Shown here: in pieces, positions 44,267-53,125 of the stretch
Position numbering within the stretch: the first letter of the stretch is position 1
Layout of the letters: each line of letters opens with the position of its first letter
NCBI GenBank assembly: GCA_965657135.1
Contig: CBFHNF010000010.1
Location: 1 to 64,000, forward strand
Source: HIMB11 sp965657135
GTDB lineage: Bacteria > Pseudomonadota > Alphaproteobacteria > Rhodobacterales > Rhodobacteraceae
Reading direction: 5' to 3'
DNA: 64,000 nucleotides
Notes under the pieces: generated by a model
What the model was told of the DNA's origin: nothing
Seen by the model: only the letters and a program-made list of their open reading frames with translations
The model's database searches: none
Made by a program: the position numbers and the translations under genes

Positions 44267-45409
44267 ATGAATTTTGCCCTTAGCGAAGAACAATCTGCCA
44301 TCTTTGATATGGCGAAAGCCTTTGGTGAGGAACACATCGCCCCACATGCCCAATCATGGGAAAAGGCAGGAACAATTCCCAAAGAATTATGGCCCAAAGT
44401 TGCAGAACTTGGGTTGGGAGGCATTTATGTGAGTGATGAAATGGGGGGCTCGGGCCTGTCCCGTTTGGACGCGACCTTAGTGTTTGAGGCGCTGGCGATG
44501 TCATGTCCGTCAGTTGGATCCTTTCTATCCATCCACAATATGTGCGGCGGTATGATCGACAAATTCGCAAGTGACGACATGCGCGCACGCCTGTTGCCTG
44601 ATCTATGCGCAATGAACAAAGTTTATAGCTATTGCTTGACGGAACCAGGATCAGGTTCAGATGCCGCTGCACTGCGCACGCGGGCCGATCGCACGAATGA
44701 AGGCTATACCATGAACGGAACCAAGGCGTTCATTTCAGGGGGTGGATATTCCGATGCCTATATCGTGATGTGCCGCACGGGCGATGACAGCCCCAAAGGG
44801 ATATCCACACTGATCGTTGACGATGGGTCAGCGGGGCTGAGCTTTGGCGGATTAGAGGATAAAATGGGCTGGCGTGCCCAACCCACGGCCCAAGTGCAAT
44901 TTGACGATTGCAAAGTTCCTGCAGATAATTTGGTAGGCGAAGAAGGATCAGGTTTCAAATACGCAATGGCGGGACTAGATGGCGGACGGCTAAATATCGC
45001 AGCCTCTGCATTGGGTGGCGCACAATCCGCATTTAACACAACCCTATCCTACATGGGCGAGCGCAAAGCATTTGGCAAAACAATCGATCAATTCCAAGCC
45101 CTGCAATTCAAATTGGCTGAATTAGAGGTCAAATTACAATCTGCTCGTGTCTTTTTGCGCCAAGCCGCGTGGAAATTAGATCACGGTGAAATGGATGCTA
45201 CAAAATTTTGCGCAATGGCGAAAATGTATGTCACCGACGTATCCTTTGACGTGGCAAACACCTGTTTACAACTTCATGGTGGATACGGTTATTTGGCCGA
45301 TTACGGTATCGAAAAAATAGTCCGTGACCTGCGCGTTCATCAAATCTTAGAGGGGACAAACGAAATCATGCGTTTGATCATCTCGCGTCAGGTTTTGGCG
45401 GAAAGATGA
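44267..45409 (+). CDS. acyl-CoA dehydrogenase, probable isobutyryl-CoA dehydrogenase
   Basis: A 380-residue FAD enzyme. Motifs: YCLTEPGSGSDAAALRT (substrate/FAD binding), FISGGGYSDAYIVM, the C-terminal LQLHGGYGYLADYGIEK signature and the catalytic glutamate in LEGTNEIMR. Its place between mmsA and the hydroxyisobutyryl-CoA hydrolase gene points to isobutyryl-CoA as substrate, giving methacrylyl-CoA. Its stop overlaps the next gene by ATGA. Short branched-chain specificity cannot be proved by sequence. Confidence 0.9.
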   Translation: MNFALSEEQSAIFDMAKAFGEEHIAPHAQSWEKAGTIPKELWPKVAELGLGGIYVSDEMGGSGLSRLDATLVFEALAMSCPSVGSFLSIHNMCGGMIDKFASDDMRARLLPDLCAMNKVYSYCLTEPGSGSDAAALRTRADRTNEGYTMNGTKAFISGGGYSDAYIVMCRTGDDSPKGISTLIVDDGSAGLSFGGLEDKMGWRAQPTAQVQFDDCKVPADNLVGEEGSGFKYAMAGLDGGRLNIAASALGGAQSAFNTTLSYMGERKAFGKTIDQFQALQFKLAELEVKLQSARVFLRQAAWKLDHGEMDATKFCAMAKMYVTDVSFDVANTCLQLHGGYGYLADYGIEKIVRDLRVHQILEGTNEIMRLIISRQVLAER

Positions 45410-46449
45410 GCGATCTTATCATAGCCCAGAAACGACGCGCCGGTTGCATCACCTTAAACAGACCCAAAGCGTTAAATGCCCTAACCTATCAGATGTGCCT
45501 AGACATCGAGGCGCAGTTGCGCATTTGGCGTGACGATCCAAAAATCGAATTGGTAATTATTGATGCTGCAGGCGATAAAGCGTTTTGTGCCGGTGGGGAT
45601 ATTGCAGATCTATACGCCTCTGCACAACGACTAGATTACGCATATGGCCAAAAATTTTGGGCGGATGAATACCGATTAAACGCGTTGATTGATGGGTATC
45701 CAAAACCCTATGTCGCCTTTATGCAGGGGTTTGTGATGGGTGGTGGCGTGGGCGTGTCCTGTCACGGATCGCACCGCATTGTTGGGGACACATCACAAAT
45801 CGCTATGCCCGAGGTGGGAATTGGTTTGGTTCCTGACGTAGGAGGATCAGCACTATTGGCAGCCGCTCCCGGGCATTTAGGAGAATATCTGGGAATAACA
45901 GGAACGCGCATGAGTGCAGGCGATGCCATATATGTTGGATTTGCAGACCATTACATCCCTGAACAATCATGGGATGCGGTAAAAACCGCGCTTCAACAGG
46001 ATGGAATTACGGGTTTGGACGCCTTCCTGTTAGAGGCACCAGACAGCAACCTGCGCAACGAATTAGATGCCATCAATCGCATATTCTCAGGACCACATGT
46101 GCGCGATATTTTAGCAGCAACTCAGGAAGATAACGCACCTTTTGCTGCGCGTGCGGCGACCGCAATTTCCAGAAATTCGCCACTAGCGATGGCTGCTGCA
46201 CTGGACATAATACGCACCTTACGTGATCAAAATGCCAATGTTCGAGAGGCACTGAAAGAAGAGTATAGCTTCACCGCGCGTGCCATAGAATTTGGCGATT
46301 TTGCCGAAGGTATTCGCGCCGCAATCATCGACAAAGATAAAAACCCCCAATGGAAACACAAAGTGGGGGATGTTCCAAAATCTGACATCGCGTTCATGCG
46401 TGCACCCTTAGGTGACTTGGAACTAAATCTGACAGGAGAAAATTCATGA
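45406..46449 (+). CDS. 3-hydroxyisobutyryl-CoA hydrolase
   Basis: A 347-residue crotonase-fold thioesterase that frees 3-hydroxyisobutyrate from CoA in valine breakdown. Features: KAFCAGGDIADLYA oxyanion region, FVMGGGVGVSCHGSHR, and AMPEVGIGLVPDVGGSALLA with the catalytic Glu/Asp pair. Its length (about 350) and the EYSFTARAIEFGDFAEGIRAAIIDKDKNPQW end are those of the hydrolase and not of an enoyl-CoA hydratase (about 260). The hydratase step before it is not encoded in the operon. Confidence 0.9.
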   Translation: MSDLIIAQKRRAGCITLNRPKALNALTYQMCLDIEAQLRIWRDDPKIELVIIDAAGDKAFCAGGDIADLYASAQRLDYAYGQKFWADEYRLNALIDGYPKPYVAFMQGFVMGGGVGVSCHGSHRIVGDTSQIAMPEVGIGLVPDVGGSALLAAAPGHLGEYLGITGTRMSAGDAIYVGFADHYIPEQSWDAVKTALQQDGITGLDAFLLEAPDSNLRNELDAINRIFSGPHVRDILAATQEDNAPFAARAATAISRNSPLAMAAALDIIRTLRDQNANVREALKEEYSFTARAIEFGDFAEGIRAAIIDKDKNPQWKHKVGDVPKSDIAFMRAPLGDLELNLTGENS

Positions 46450-47321
46450 AAATTGGTTTTATCGGTTTGGGCAACATGGGTGCCCCCATGGCAAAAAATT
46501 TGGCCGCTGCAGGGCACGAGGTTTTGGGTTTCGACACCGCTGCCGTCGCGGTCGAAGGCGTAACATCGACACATAGCGCCAAAGACGCTGCAACCGGTGC
46601 CGATGTCGTAATTACAATGTTGCCAAACGGCGATATTTTACGCGCCGTGGGTGCGGACATAATACCCGTGATGTCAAAAGGCGCTGTTTTGCTGGATTGC
46701 TCAACTGTAGATGTCGATAGTGCGCGCGCTGTCGCAGATCAATCAACGGCGCAGGATGTATTGGCGCTGGATGCACCTGTTTCGGGCGGAATTGGCGGTG
46801 CGGCTGCGGGAACGCTTACCTTTATGGTTGGCGGCAGCCAAGCGGCCTTTGATATCGCAAAACCACTGTTTGATATTATGGGACAAAAAGCGGTTCATTG
46901 TGGACCCTCTGGAAATGGGCAGGCCGCTAAAATATGCAACAATATGATTTTGGGCATCACAATGATTGGTACCTGCGAGGCCTTTGCACTGGCTGATAAA
47001 TTGGGATTAGACCGTCAGGCCATGTTTGATGTGGTTTCAACGTCATCTGGTTACAGCTGGAGCATGAATGCCTATTGCCCCGCGCCGGGTGTCGGTCCGA
47101 CGTCACCTGCAGATAACGAATACAAACCGGGATTTGCCGCCGACCTTATGTTAAAAGACTTGCGTCTTAGTCAACAAGCGGCCCAATCCGCAAATGCCGA
47201 TACTCCGTTGGGTCAGGAAGCAACAGAACTGTACCGCACCTTTGTCGAAGACGAAGATGGTGCAGGCCGCGATTTTTCGGCCATGCTGCCGCGTTTTGAA
47301 AAACGCGGCGCAACTGACTAA
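46446..47321 (+). CDS. mmsB: 3-hydroxyisobutyrate dehydrogenase
   Basis: A 291-residue NAD enzyme oxidising 3-hydroxyisobutyrate to methylmalonate semialdehyde, the substrate of MmsA. Rossmann loop IGLGNMGAPMAKNLA with acidic FDTAA after the second strand (NAD preference), substrate motif LDAPVSGGIGGAAAGT, catalytic Lys in GQAAKICNNM. Overlaps the hydrolase gene by ATGA. Last gene of the valine operon. Confidence 0.94.
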   Translation: MKIGFIGLGNMGAPMAKNLAAAGHEVLGFDTAAVAVEGVTSTHSAKDAATGADVVITMLPNGDILRAVGADIIPVMSKGAVLLDCSTVDVDSARAVADQSTAQDVLALDAPVSGGIGGAAAGTLTFMVGGSQAAFDIAKPLFDIMGQKAVHCGPSGNGQAAKICNNMILGITMIGTCEAFALADKLGLDRQAMFDVVSTSSGYSWSMNAYCPAPGVGPTSPADNEYKPGFAADLMLKDLRLSQQAAQSANADTPLGQEATELYRTFVEDEDGAGRDFSAMLPRFEKRGATD

Positions 47322-47330
47322 TCTTTTTGT

Positions 47331-48865
47331 CTAACGTCCCTTAAAAAGCCCACCAAGGACGCCTCGAATAATGCGGCTTCCTGTGATACCTTTGAGCTCT
47401 TTGACCAAGGCTTCTCCTAAAGCAGATCCAACATCTTCGACACCGACGCGCCGCGAACGTCCAACCCGCGTTCCTGAATATCGGCGCGCGGTTGCAAATT
47501 CACGCTTCAAGGGATCGTCGGCTATTTGTGTTTTTTCATCATCCAACGCGGCCTCTGTGGCCGCAGCCTTGGCCCTTTCGCTTAGGATTTCATAGGCAGA
47601 GCGGCGATCAATCGCTATTTCGTATTTTCCAAACAGAGGCGAGGCTTTCACAACCCCCTGCCGTTCCATGGGCGTGATTGGAGCCAACTGACTGGACGGG
47701 AGCCTGATCAATGTGCGCTCCACGACGCCCGGCACACCCTTTTTTCTAGAAATGACGTAACCGCCTCACCCACGCCAACATGCAAAATGGCATCTTGTGT
47801 GTCAAAGCGCGGGTTATCGCGGTAGGTTTCAGCCGCCAAGCGCAATGCGCGTTGATCCTTGGCCGTATAAGCACGCAAGGCATGTTGCACACAATTGCCC
47901 AATTGAGCCAAGATATCCTCTGGGACATCTGCAGGATTTTGCGTAACAAAATAAACGCCAGCCCCTTTGGATCGTATCAAGCGTGCAACCTGCTCTACCT
48001 TGTCCACCAGTGATTTTGGCGCGTCGTCAAATAACAAATGCGCCTCATCAAAAAAGAAAACAAGCTTGGGTTTGTCAGGATCCCCCACTTCGGGCAAGGT
48101 TTCAAATAGTTCTGAGAGAAGCCACAACAAAAACGATGCATAAAGTCGTGGACTGGCCATCAATTTATCCGCCGCCAGAATGTTGATGTGCCCCCGACCC
48201 GGTGCGTCTACCGGCATAAGATCAGAAAGCTCCAGCGCAGGTTCGCCGAACAAATGCTTGGCACCCTGATTTTCCAGTACCATCAAACGACGTTGAATGG
48301 CTCCAATCGATGCGACAGAAATGTTTCCATAGCGCAACGAAATATCTGCACGATTTTCACCCAACCACACCAAAACAGATTGTAAATCTTTCAAATCTAG
48401 CAATGGATATCCCTGCTCATCCGCAATGCGAAAAGCAATATTTAAAATACCTTCTTGGGCCTCAGACAACTCCAACAGACGCGACAATAACAATGGCCCC
48501 ATCTCGGCAACTGTTGTGCGCACGGGATGCCCCTGCGCACCGAATAGTTCCCATAACACGACTGGGCAAGCAGCGTATGAATAGCTACCAAAACCAATCT
48601 TGTCCGCGAGCGCTTTGAATGCATCGTGCAATTTGAACTCCGGATCGCCGGATTTTGCCAGCCCCGCCAAATCACTTTGGATGTCTGACAAAAATACAGG
48701 AACACCAGCGGCGGAAAATTCTTCGGCCATAATTTGCAAAGTCACGGTCTTGCCAGTTCCTGTCGCCCCCGCAATTAATCCATGCCAGTTAGCATATTTC
48801 AGTTTCAAAGATTGCGGCGCTGTATAGGCTTCACCGCCTCCTCCAATAAAGATCGAATCTTGCAT
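47331..48865 (-). pseudogene. HerA-like ATPase (DUF853), frameshifted
   Basis: Two frames together encode one DUF853-type protein of about 510 residues. The first (47708-48865) holds Walker A AGATGTGKTVT, Walker B KLVFFFDEAHLLFDD and the RCK-like end; the second (47331-47735) continues with VPGVVERTLIRLPSSQ. The break is at a six-T/three-C run (plus-strand 47737-47745): one extra base would join SFLEK to KGVPGVVERT. A real one-base deletion, a sequencing error in the run, or slippage could explain it. The lost C-terminal quarter lies after the ATPase core, so the truncated product might keep partial activity. Function of the family is unclear (HerA/FtsK-like DNA translocase suspected). Confidence 0.85.
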
Positions 48866-48889
48866 CTATATTCTCCATTCCGACGTGCC

Positions 48890-49005
48890 TAGAATACATC
48901 GTTAAGAGCTTTGTGCCAGTTTAGCGCTTATGTTCAGTCAGGAATTTCTGATTGGCATGACGTCCCCTTAACTGGCCGCGCCAAGCCGCGGTCTTTTTTC
49001 AGATC
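48890..49005 (+). ncRNA. candidate small RNA or leader ending at a terminator (first of two)
   Basis: No ORF, but an intrinsic terminator: GGCCGCG / CGCGGTC stem over loop CCAAGC followed by TTTTTT near 48974-49000. A second small palindrome CAGGAATTTCTG lies upstream. There is no plus-strand gene before it (the HerA-like gene runs away on the minus strand), so the terminator implies a short non-coding transcript. The 5' end is a guess; no good promoter is seen. Confidence 0.4.
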
Positions 49006-49079
49006 TTCTGCAAAAGAATCGAGATAGCAATATTTTACATTTTTGTGACTTTAACTGTTGACCGACATAAAATTGTTTC

Positions 49080-49168
49080 GTAGCGTCACTTTCATAAGTC
49101 GGCCGGTCCGACGGGGAGAGAAAACAATAAATAGAAAGAGGTTTGCATCGGCAAACCTCTTTTTTTAT
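49080..49168 (+). ncRNA. candidate small RNA with strong terminator
   Basis: A perfect 12-bp stem AAAGAGGTTTGC / GCAAACCTCTTT with loop ATCG and T run (49135-49168) ends an ORF-free stretch. Upstream lie a hairpin GTCGG/CCGAC (about 49099-49113), a purine-rich single-stranded stretch GGGGAGAGAAAACAATAA, and a promoter-like TTGACC (near 49060) with 17-base spacing to TAGCGT. The result would be a transcript of about 85 bases with the layout of an Hfq-type small RNA: hairpin, A/G-rich seed, terminator. No known family recognised. Confidence 0.55.
49135..49168 (+). terminator. intrinsic terminator of the small-RNA candidate
   Basis: 12-bp perfect stem with a 4-base loop ATCG and at least seven T residues on the plus strand. 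It is about 110 bases before the IalB-type gene, on the same strand, so that gene needs its own promoter after it. Confidence 0.9.
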
Positions 49169-49276
49169 GCGATGTATCTACACATTTATGCTCAATGTGT
49201 GAAAACATGCCCAACGAAATGAATCCCGTTGTACCCCAAATGAATTCAGGGCAACGTGTGCTCACTTTTCTACAGA

Positions 49277-49846
49277 ATGAGGATCATCGTGCAATATCTA
49301 GTCAAACCTTTGGTTGTTGCAACAATATTAACCAGTGCTGCCAATGCACAAGAGGCATCGCAGCTATCGCTCGGGCAACCATTGCTACCCAAAGCGAACG
49401 TTGGTGAACCCTATGTTCGCGCTGATAATGGGGATTGGGCCGTACGTTGCATCGCGACGGAAACGGGCAATGATCCCTGTAATATGATGCAACTTATTTT
49501 GACGACCGAAAACACTCCAATTGCAGAAATTTCGCTGTTTCGGGTAGAATCAGGCGGTACAGCGGTCGCAGGGGCGGATATCACTGTGCCGCTTGAAACA
49601 CTACTCAGCGTTCCGCTTATCATTCGTTATTCGGAGACCAATGCAAAACAATATCCTTACACCTTTTGCAACAAAGTTGGCTGTGTCGCGCGCATTGGGT
49701 TTTCACAAGATGACATTGATTTAATGAAAGCTGGGGATCGTGCAATGATGTCGATCACGCATATCCAACAACCTGATCAGGCGATAACCTTTCCAATGTC
49801 ACTGGCTGGCTTTACATCTAGCTATGATTCCTTGCCTGCGCGCTAA
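49277..49846 (+). CDS. invasion-associated locus B (IalB) family protein
   Basis: A 189-residue periplasmic protein with a signal peptide (residues 1-24, hydrophobic, ending SAANA). The mature part shows the IalB pattern: GDWAVRCIATETGNDPC with paired cysteines, an ESGGTAVAGADITVPLET core and FCNKVGCVARIGFS. The family takes its name from Bartonella but is widespread in free-living alphaproteobacteria, where it is of unknown, envelope-related function. ATG 49277 is chosen over GTG 49256 because the signal peptide starts there. Its stop overlaps the lpxB stop. Confidence 0.88.
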   Translation: MRIIVQYLVKPLVVATILTSAANAQEASQLSLGQPLLPKANVGEPYVRADNGDWAVRCIATETGNDPCNMMQLILTTENTPIAEISLFRVESGGTAVAGADITVPLETLLSVPLIIRYSETNAKQYPYTFCNKVGCVARIGFSQDDIDLMKAGDRAMMSITHIQQPDQAITFPMSLAGFTSSYDSLPAR

Positions 49847-51006
49847 TCACGCTGCAGAAATCTTAGGACAGATTGCGCGGCCTGAAGGCCCGGGCTGATT
49901 GCATCGCGCCCCAACGCATCCATAGTACTGTTGAGTGCTTGCACTTGACGATTCGGCGATTTCAGCGTTTCGATCAAAGATGAAGCAATCAGGTTGGGTT
50001 TACAGTTCCCGCCAATGAATTCGGGAATAACACGTGACTGCGTGACAAGGTTGACCAACGTCACCGTATCCGTGATCAACATCCGTCCTATAGTCTGTCG
50101 CGAAAGCCATCCCATATCATAGGCAATCACCATCGGTGTTGCATTCGCTGCCAATTCTAAAGAAACCGTACCTGAGGCCGCCAATGCCACATCCGCTGCG
50201 CGAAAAGCAGCACGCTTATCGATGTGATATTGCGCCTCTCCAAGTTCGCGATGATCCAGAACAATGGGTTTGACGGGCCAGTGTTGAATAGCTGCCTGAA
50301 CCGCACCAACGACATGCGGCGCCGCAGGCAGAACAAACTGAAGATCAGGAACAGATTGACTGACCAAATGCATGGTTTCGCCAAAGGGTTCCATCAAACG
50401 CGCAATTTCACTGCGTCGTGACCCAGGTAGGATCAATGCCATGGGGGCATCCCCTATCCCACGTCTATTGCTAAATTCGGCGGCCTCTTCATCCGTCGCA
50501 ATTTGATCAGTTACAACAGGATGACCAACAAAATCACAGGACATACCCGCCTGTCGCATCAGCTCAGGCTCAAAGGGGAATAACGCCAGAACATGATCAA
50601 TAAATTGCGCCATTGTATCCGCACGTTTTGGCCGCCATGCCCAAACAGTCGGGGCAACATAATGAACAGTAGGAATATTCGTTTTCGCATGTACGATCTT
50701 TGCCAAGCGCAGCGAAAATTCTGGTGCATCAATTGTAATCAAAACATCTGGTTGCTCGGCGATAATATGATCCGCTGTTTGATTAAGTCTTCGCTTTAAA
50801 TGCGGGTACTGCTTAAGTATTTCAAAGATCCCCATGACCGACAATTCCTGCATGGGGAAGAGGCTGTCCATCCCGCGCGCTTGCATCATAGGACCTGCAA
50901 CACCAATGAAATCAGCAGGTGTATCCAACAGCGCATCAAACCCATCAATCAATGCCGCGCCCAATTTATCACCCGAGGCCTCGCCAACGATCAACGCAAT
51001 TTTCAT
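49843..51006 (-). CDS. lpxB: lipid-A-disaccharide synthase
   Basis: A 387-residue GT19 glycosyltransferase forming the disaccharide of lipid A from UDP-2,3-diacylglucosamine and lipid X. Starts ALIVGEASGDKLGAALI; HYVAPTVWAWRPKR and LPGSRRSEIARL are conserved. The start overlaps lpxI by ATGA. Last gene of the envelope cluster. Confidence 0.95.
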   Translation of the reverse strand: MKIALIVGEASGDKLGAALIDGFDALLDTPADFIGVAGPMMQARGMDSLFPMQELSVMGIFEILKQYPHLKRRLNQTADHIIAEQPDVLITIDAPEFSLRLAKIVHAKTNIPTVHYVAPTVWAWRPKRADTMAQFIDHVLALFPFEPELMRQAGMSCDFVGHPVVTDQIATDEEAAEFSNRRGIGDAPMALILPGSRRSEIARLMEPFGETMHLVSQSVPDLQFVLPAAPHVVGAVQAAIQHWPVKPIVLDHRELGEAQYHIDKRAAFRAADVALAASGTVSLELAANATPMVIAYDMGWLSRQTIGRMLITDTVTLVNLVTQSRVIPEFIGGNCKPNLIASSLIETLKSPNRQVQALNSTMDALGRDAISPGLQAAQSVLRFLQRD

Positions 51007-51803
51007 TTTGTGACCTCGGTCGCCATAACAAAAACACCTAGCTGAGTGGCACGTTCCACGACGTGACGTTCATTCAGGACAACCACCTCATCTGGTGAAA
51101 TCACGATACCCAACAACCCTGCCGAGGCGACCTGATCGATCGTGTCAGGCCCAATCGTCGGCATATCGACGCGCAGATCCTGTCCCTGTTTGGGACGTTT
51201 GACCAACACCCCGCGTCTTCTTGCGCGCAATTTGGTGTCCGTTTGTGACACAAAAGATAATAGCGCTGCGGTGCCTTGCAGGGTTTCAATGCCCAATATC
51301 AGACCGTTTTCAACAACAACACCTTGTCCAATATCCAGAGGCGACAGTGCGCCTAATACCGCATCAGCACGTTCAATATCGGTCTGTATACCTTCAGGAA
51401 TTTGACCCACCAAATACCCAGATGGTCGTGTTAACGGCAGTAGTGCATGCGCCCCCACGACTGTGAATCCCTGTTTTTCGATCATCGCAATCAAATACCG
51501 TAAAAGGTGGTCATCCCCCATCGCCATGGCGCGCATTAAATCGGGAAGGGCAGCTGTCGTAAACTCATCTAACAGGTCTGGCGAAAACGCAGGTCGTGAC
51601 ATTGCGCCCGCCATAACAATATGTGTCACGCCCTGATCCTGCAATGTGTGAAACAAGACCCCTAATTGTTCTAATCTATGTATCTGAGTATAGTTTTCCA
51701 GATCATTTGGCATTCCGTCAAAACCGATAACGATGGCATCAGGATGCGACGTTTTTATCAGAACGGGCAGTTGTCCCGCCCCAGAAAAAATAGCCAGTTT
51801 CAT
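51003..51803 (-). CDS. lpxI: UDP-2,3-diacylglucosamine diphosphatase LpxI
   Basis: A 266-residue member of the DUF1009 family, the alphaproteobacterial replacement for LpxH, yielding lipid X. Family marks include the N-terminal SGAGQLPVLI, AGAMSRPAF and the C-terminal PTIGPDTIDQVASAGLLGIV. Four bases after lpxA, overlapping lpxB. The cell thus uses the LpxI route. Confidence 0.94.
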   Translation of the reverse strand: MKLAIFSGAGQLPVLIKTSHPDAIVIGFDGMPNDLENYTQIHRLEQLGVLFHTLQDQGVTHIVMAGAMSRPAFSPDLLDEFTTAALPDLMRAMAMGDDHLLRYLIAMIEKQGFTVVGAHALLPLTRPSGYLVGQIPEGIQTDIERADAVLGALSPLDIGQGVVVENGLILGIETLQGTAALLSFVSQTDTKLRARRRGVLVKRPKQGQDLRVDMPTIGPDTIDQVASAGLLGIVISPDEVVVLNERHVVERATQLGVFVMATEVTK

Positions 51804-51807
51804 AGTG

Positions 51808-52596
51808 CTAACTTGGGGTTAGGAAGGAGCGATCACTTTCGGCCAATACAAAATCAACAATCGTACGCACAAAGTCGCTATCTGTTTCCTCACTAAGGCG
51901 TGTGGCTCGATCCTTGAACGTCCCTTCGCCTTGAGCCAACATCTGAAACGCAGCGCGCAGGGCTGTAATATCACTCCGTGCAACCCCACGACGTTTCAGT
52001 CCGACAAGATTTAATCCATCAAGTTCGCCACGCGGCGCCTGCACCAAACCGTATGGAATAACATCGTTTGTCACCATAGTAAGGGCGCCCACAATCGCGC
52101 CCTGCCCAATCCGCACAAATTGATGCAATCCAGACAATCCGCCAATAATGACGTTATCCTCTATGATACAATGCCCTGCAACAGCTGCTGAATTTACCAA
52201 AATAACATTGTTCCCGATCTGGGCGTCATGGGCAACATGGCAGCCAGCCATAAACAATCCATCGTCCCCGATGCGCGTAACGCCCCCCCCACCTTCGGTA
52301 CCGGGGTTCATTGTGACATGTTCACGAATGCGATTGCGCTGACCAATAATTAATTTGGTTTTTTCACCGCCGAATTTTTTATCCTGAGGTATTTCGCCCA
52401 ATACGGCAAAGGAAAACACAACTGTGCTTGCACCGATCTCGGTTTGGCCAGTTATGACAACATGACTTTTCAACTCGACGTTATCATGCAGCACCACTTC
52501 TGGGCCAACCACACAGAACGGACCAATTGTACAACCCTGTCCAATATGTGCGCCGTCGTCAATAACAGCACTTGGGTGAATGTTCGTTTCGTTCAT
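51808..52596 (-). CDS. lpxA: UDP-N-acetylglucosamine acyltransferase
   Basis: A 262-residue left-handed beta-helix acyltransferase, first step of lipid A synthesis. Many hexapeptide repeats (IHPSAVIDDGAHIGQGCTIGPFCVVG) fill residues 5-190; the catalytic His is in GCHVAHDAQIG. A helical C-terminal domain follows. One base downstream of fabZ. Confidence 0.96.
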   Translation of the reverse strand: MNETNIHPSAVIDDGAHIGQGCTIGPFCVVGPEVVLHDNVELKSHVVITGQTEIGASTVVFSFAVLGEIPQDKKFGGEKTKLIIGQRNRIREHVTMNPGTEGGGGVTRIGDDGLFMAGCHVAHDAQIGNNVILVNSAAVAGHCIIEDNVIIGGLSGLHQFVRIGQGAIVGALTMVTNDVIPYGLVQAPRGELDGLNLVGLKRRGVARSDITALRAAFQMLAQGEGTFKDRATRLSEETDSDFVRTIVDFVLAESDRSFLTPS

Positions 52597-52597
52597 T

Positions 52598-53065
52598 CTA
52601 CTTCTCTTGGCTTAGGTCCATCATCGCAGAAAATTCAGCTTCAGCAGCCAGTTCACCTTCAACCGTTGCAATACCTAAAAACTTCCACACTTTGCCACCA
52701 GGCTTCCCGCGCAGCGTAGTTAACTTCATCTCAAGCACATCACCAGGAATAACCTTACGGCGGAATTTACACTTATCAATTCCCATAAAATAAATCAGCA
52801 TGTTTTTATCCGCCAAATTCAGTGTGGTTCCCACCATCACAGCTGCAGTTTGAGCCATGGCTTCGACGATTGTAACACCAGGCATAATTGGCGTTCCTGG
52901 AAAATGCCCTTGAAAATGGGGTTCGTTCATCGTGACATTTTTAATTCCGCGGGCCGAGGATGTGCCGTCAATGTCAACCACCTTATCCACCAAAAGGAAG
53001 GGATACCTATGGGGAAGGATTCGTTGGATTAACTGGATGTCGGCACGTAGCAACTGCTCACTCAT
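52598..53065 (-). CDS. fabZ: 3-hydroxyacyl-ACP dehydratase
   Basis: A 155-residue hot-dog enzyme that dehydrates 3-hydroxyacyl-ACP in fatty acid synthesis and competes with LpxA for substrate. Active-site His and Glu lie in HFQGHFPGTPIMPGVTIVEAMAQ. It is directly behind skp; lpxD, often between them in other proteobacteria, is not present. Confidence 0.96.
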   Translation of the reverse strand: MSEQLLRADIQLIQRILPHRYPFLLVDKVVDIDGTSSARGIKNVTMNEPHFQGHFPGTPIMPGVTIVEAMAQTAAVMVGTTLNLADKNMLIYFMGIDKCKFRRKVIPGDVLEMKLTTLRGKPGGKVWKFLGIATVEGELAAEAEFSAMMDLSQEK

Positions 53066-53125
53066 GATAATTCCTTAATTTGTTCTTAACACACCTAGCA
53101 AGCCAAAGGATTTGGGGCAAGCCAC

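Noticed and set aside
44280..44672. 130-codon minus-strand ORF in the acyl-CoA dehydrogenase gene
   Set aside because: Antisense shadow of a well-conserved dehydrogenase; no own features.
47737..47745. Programmed -1 frameshift in the HerA-like gene
   Set aside because: The A-run heptamer is not in the X XXY YYZ phase relative to the zero frame, and no stimulatory structure is obvious; mutation or sequence error is simpler.
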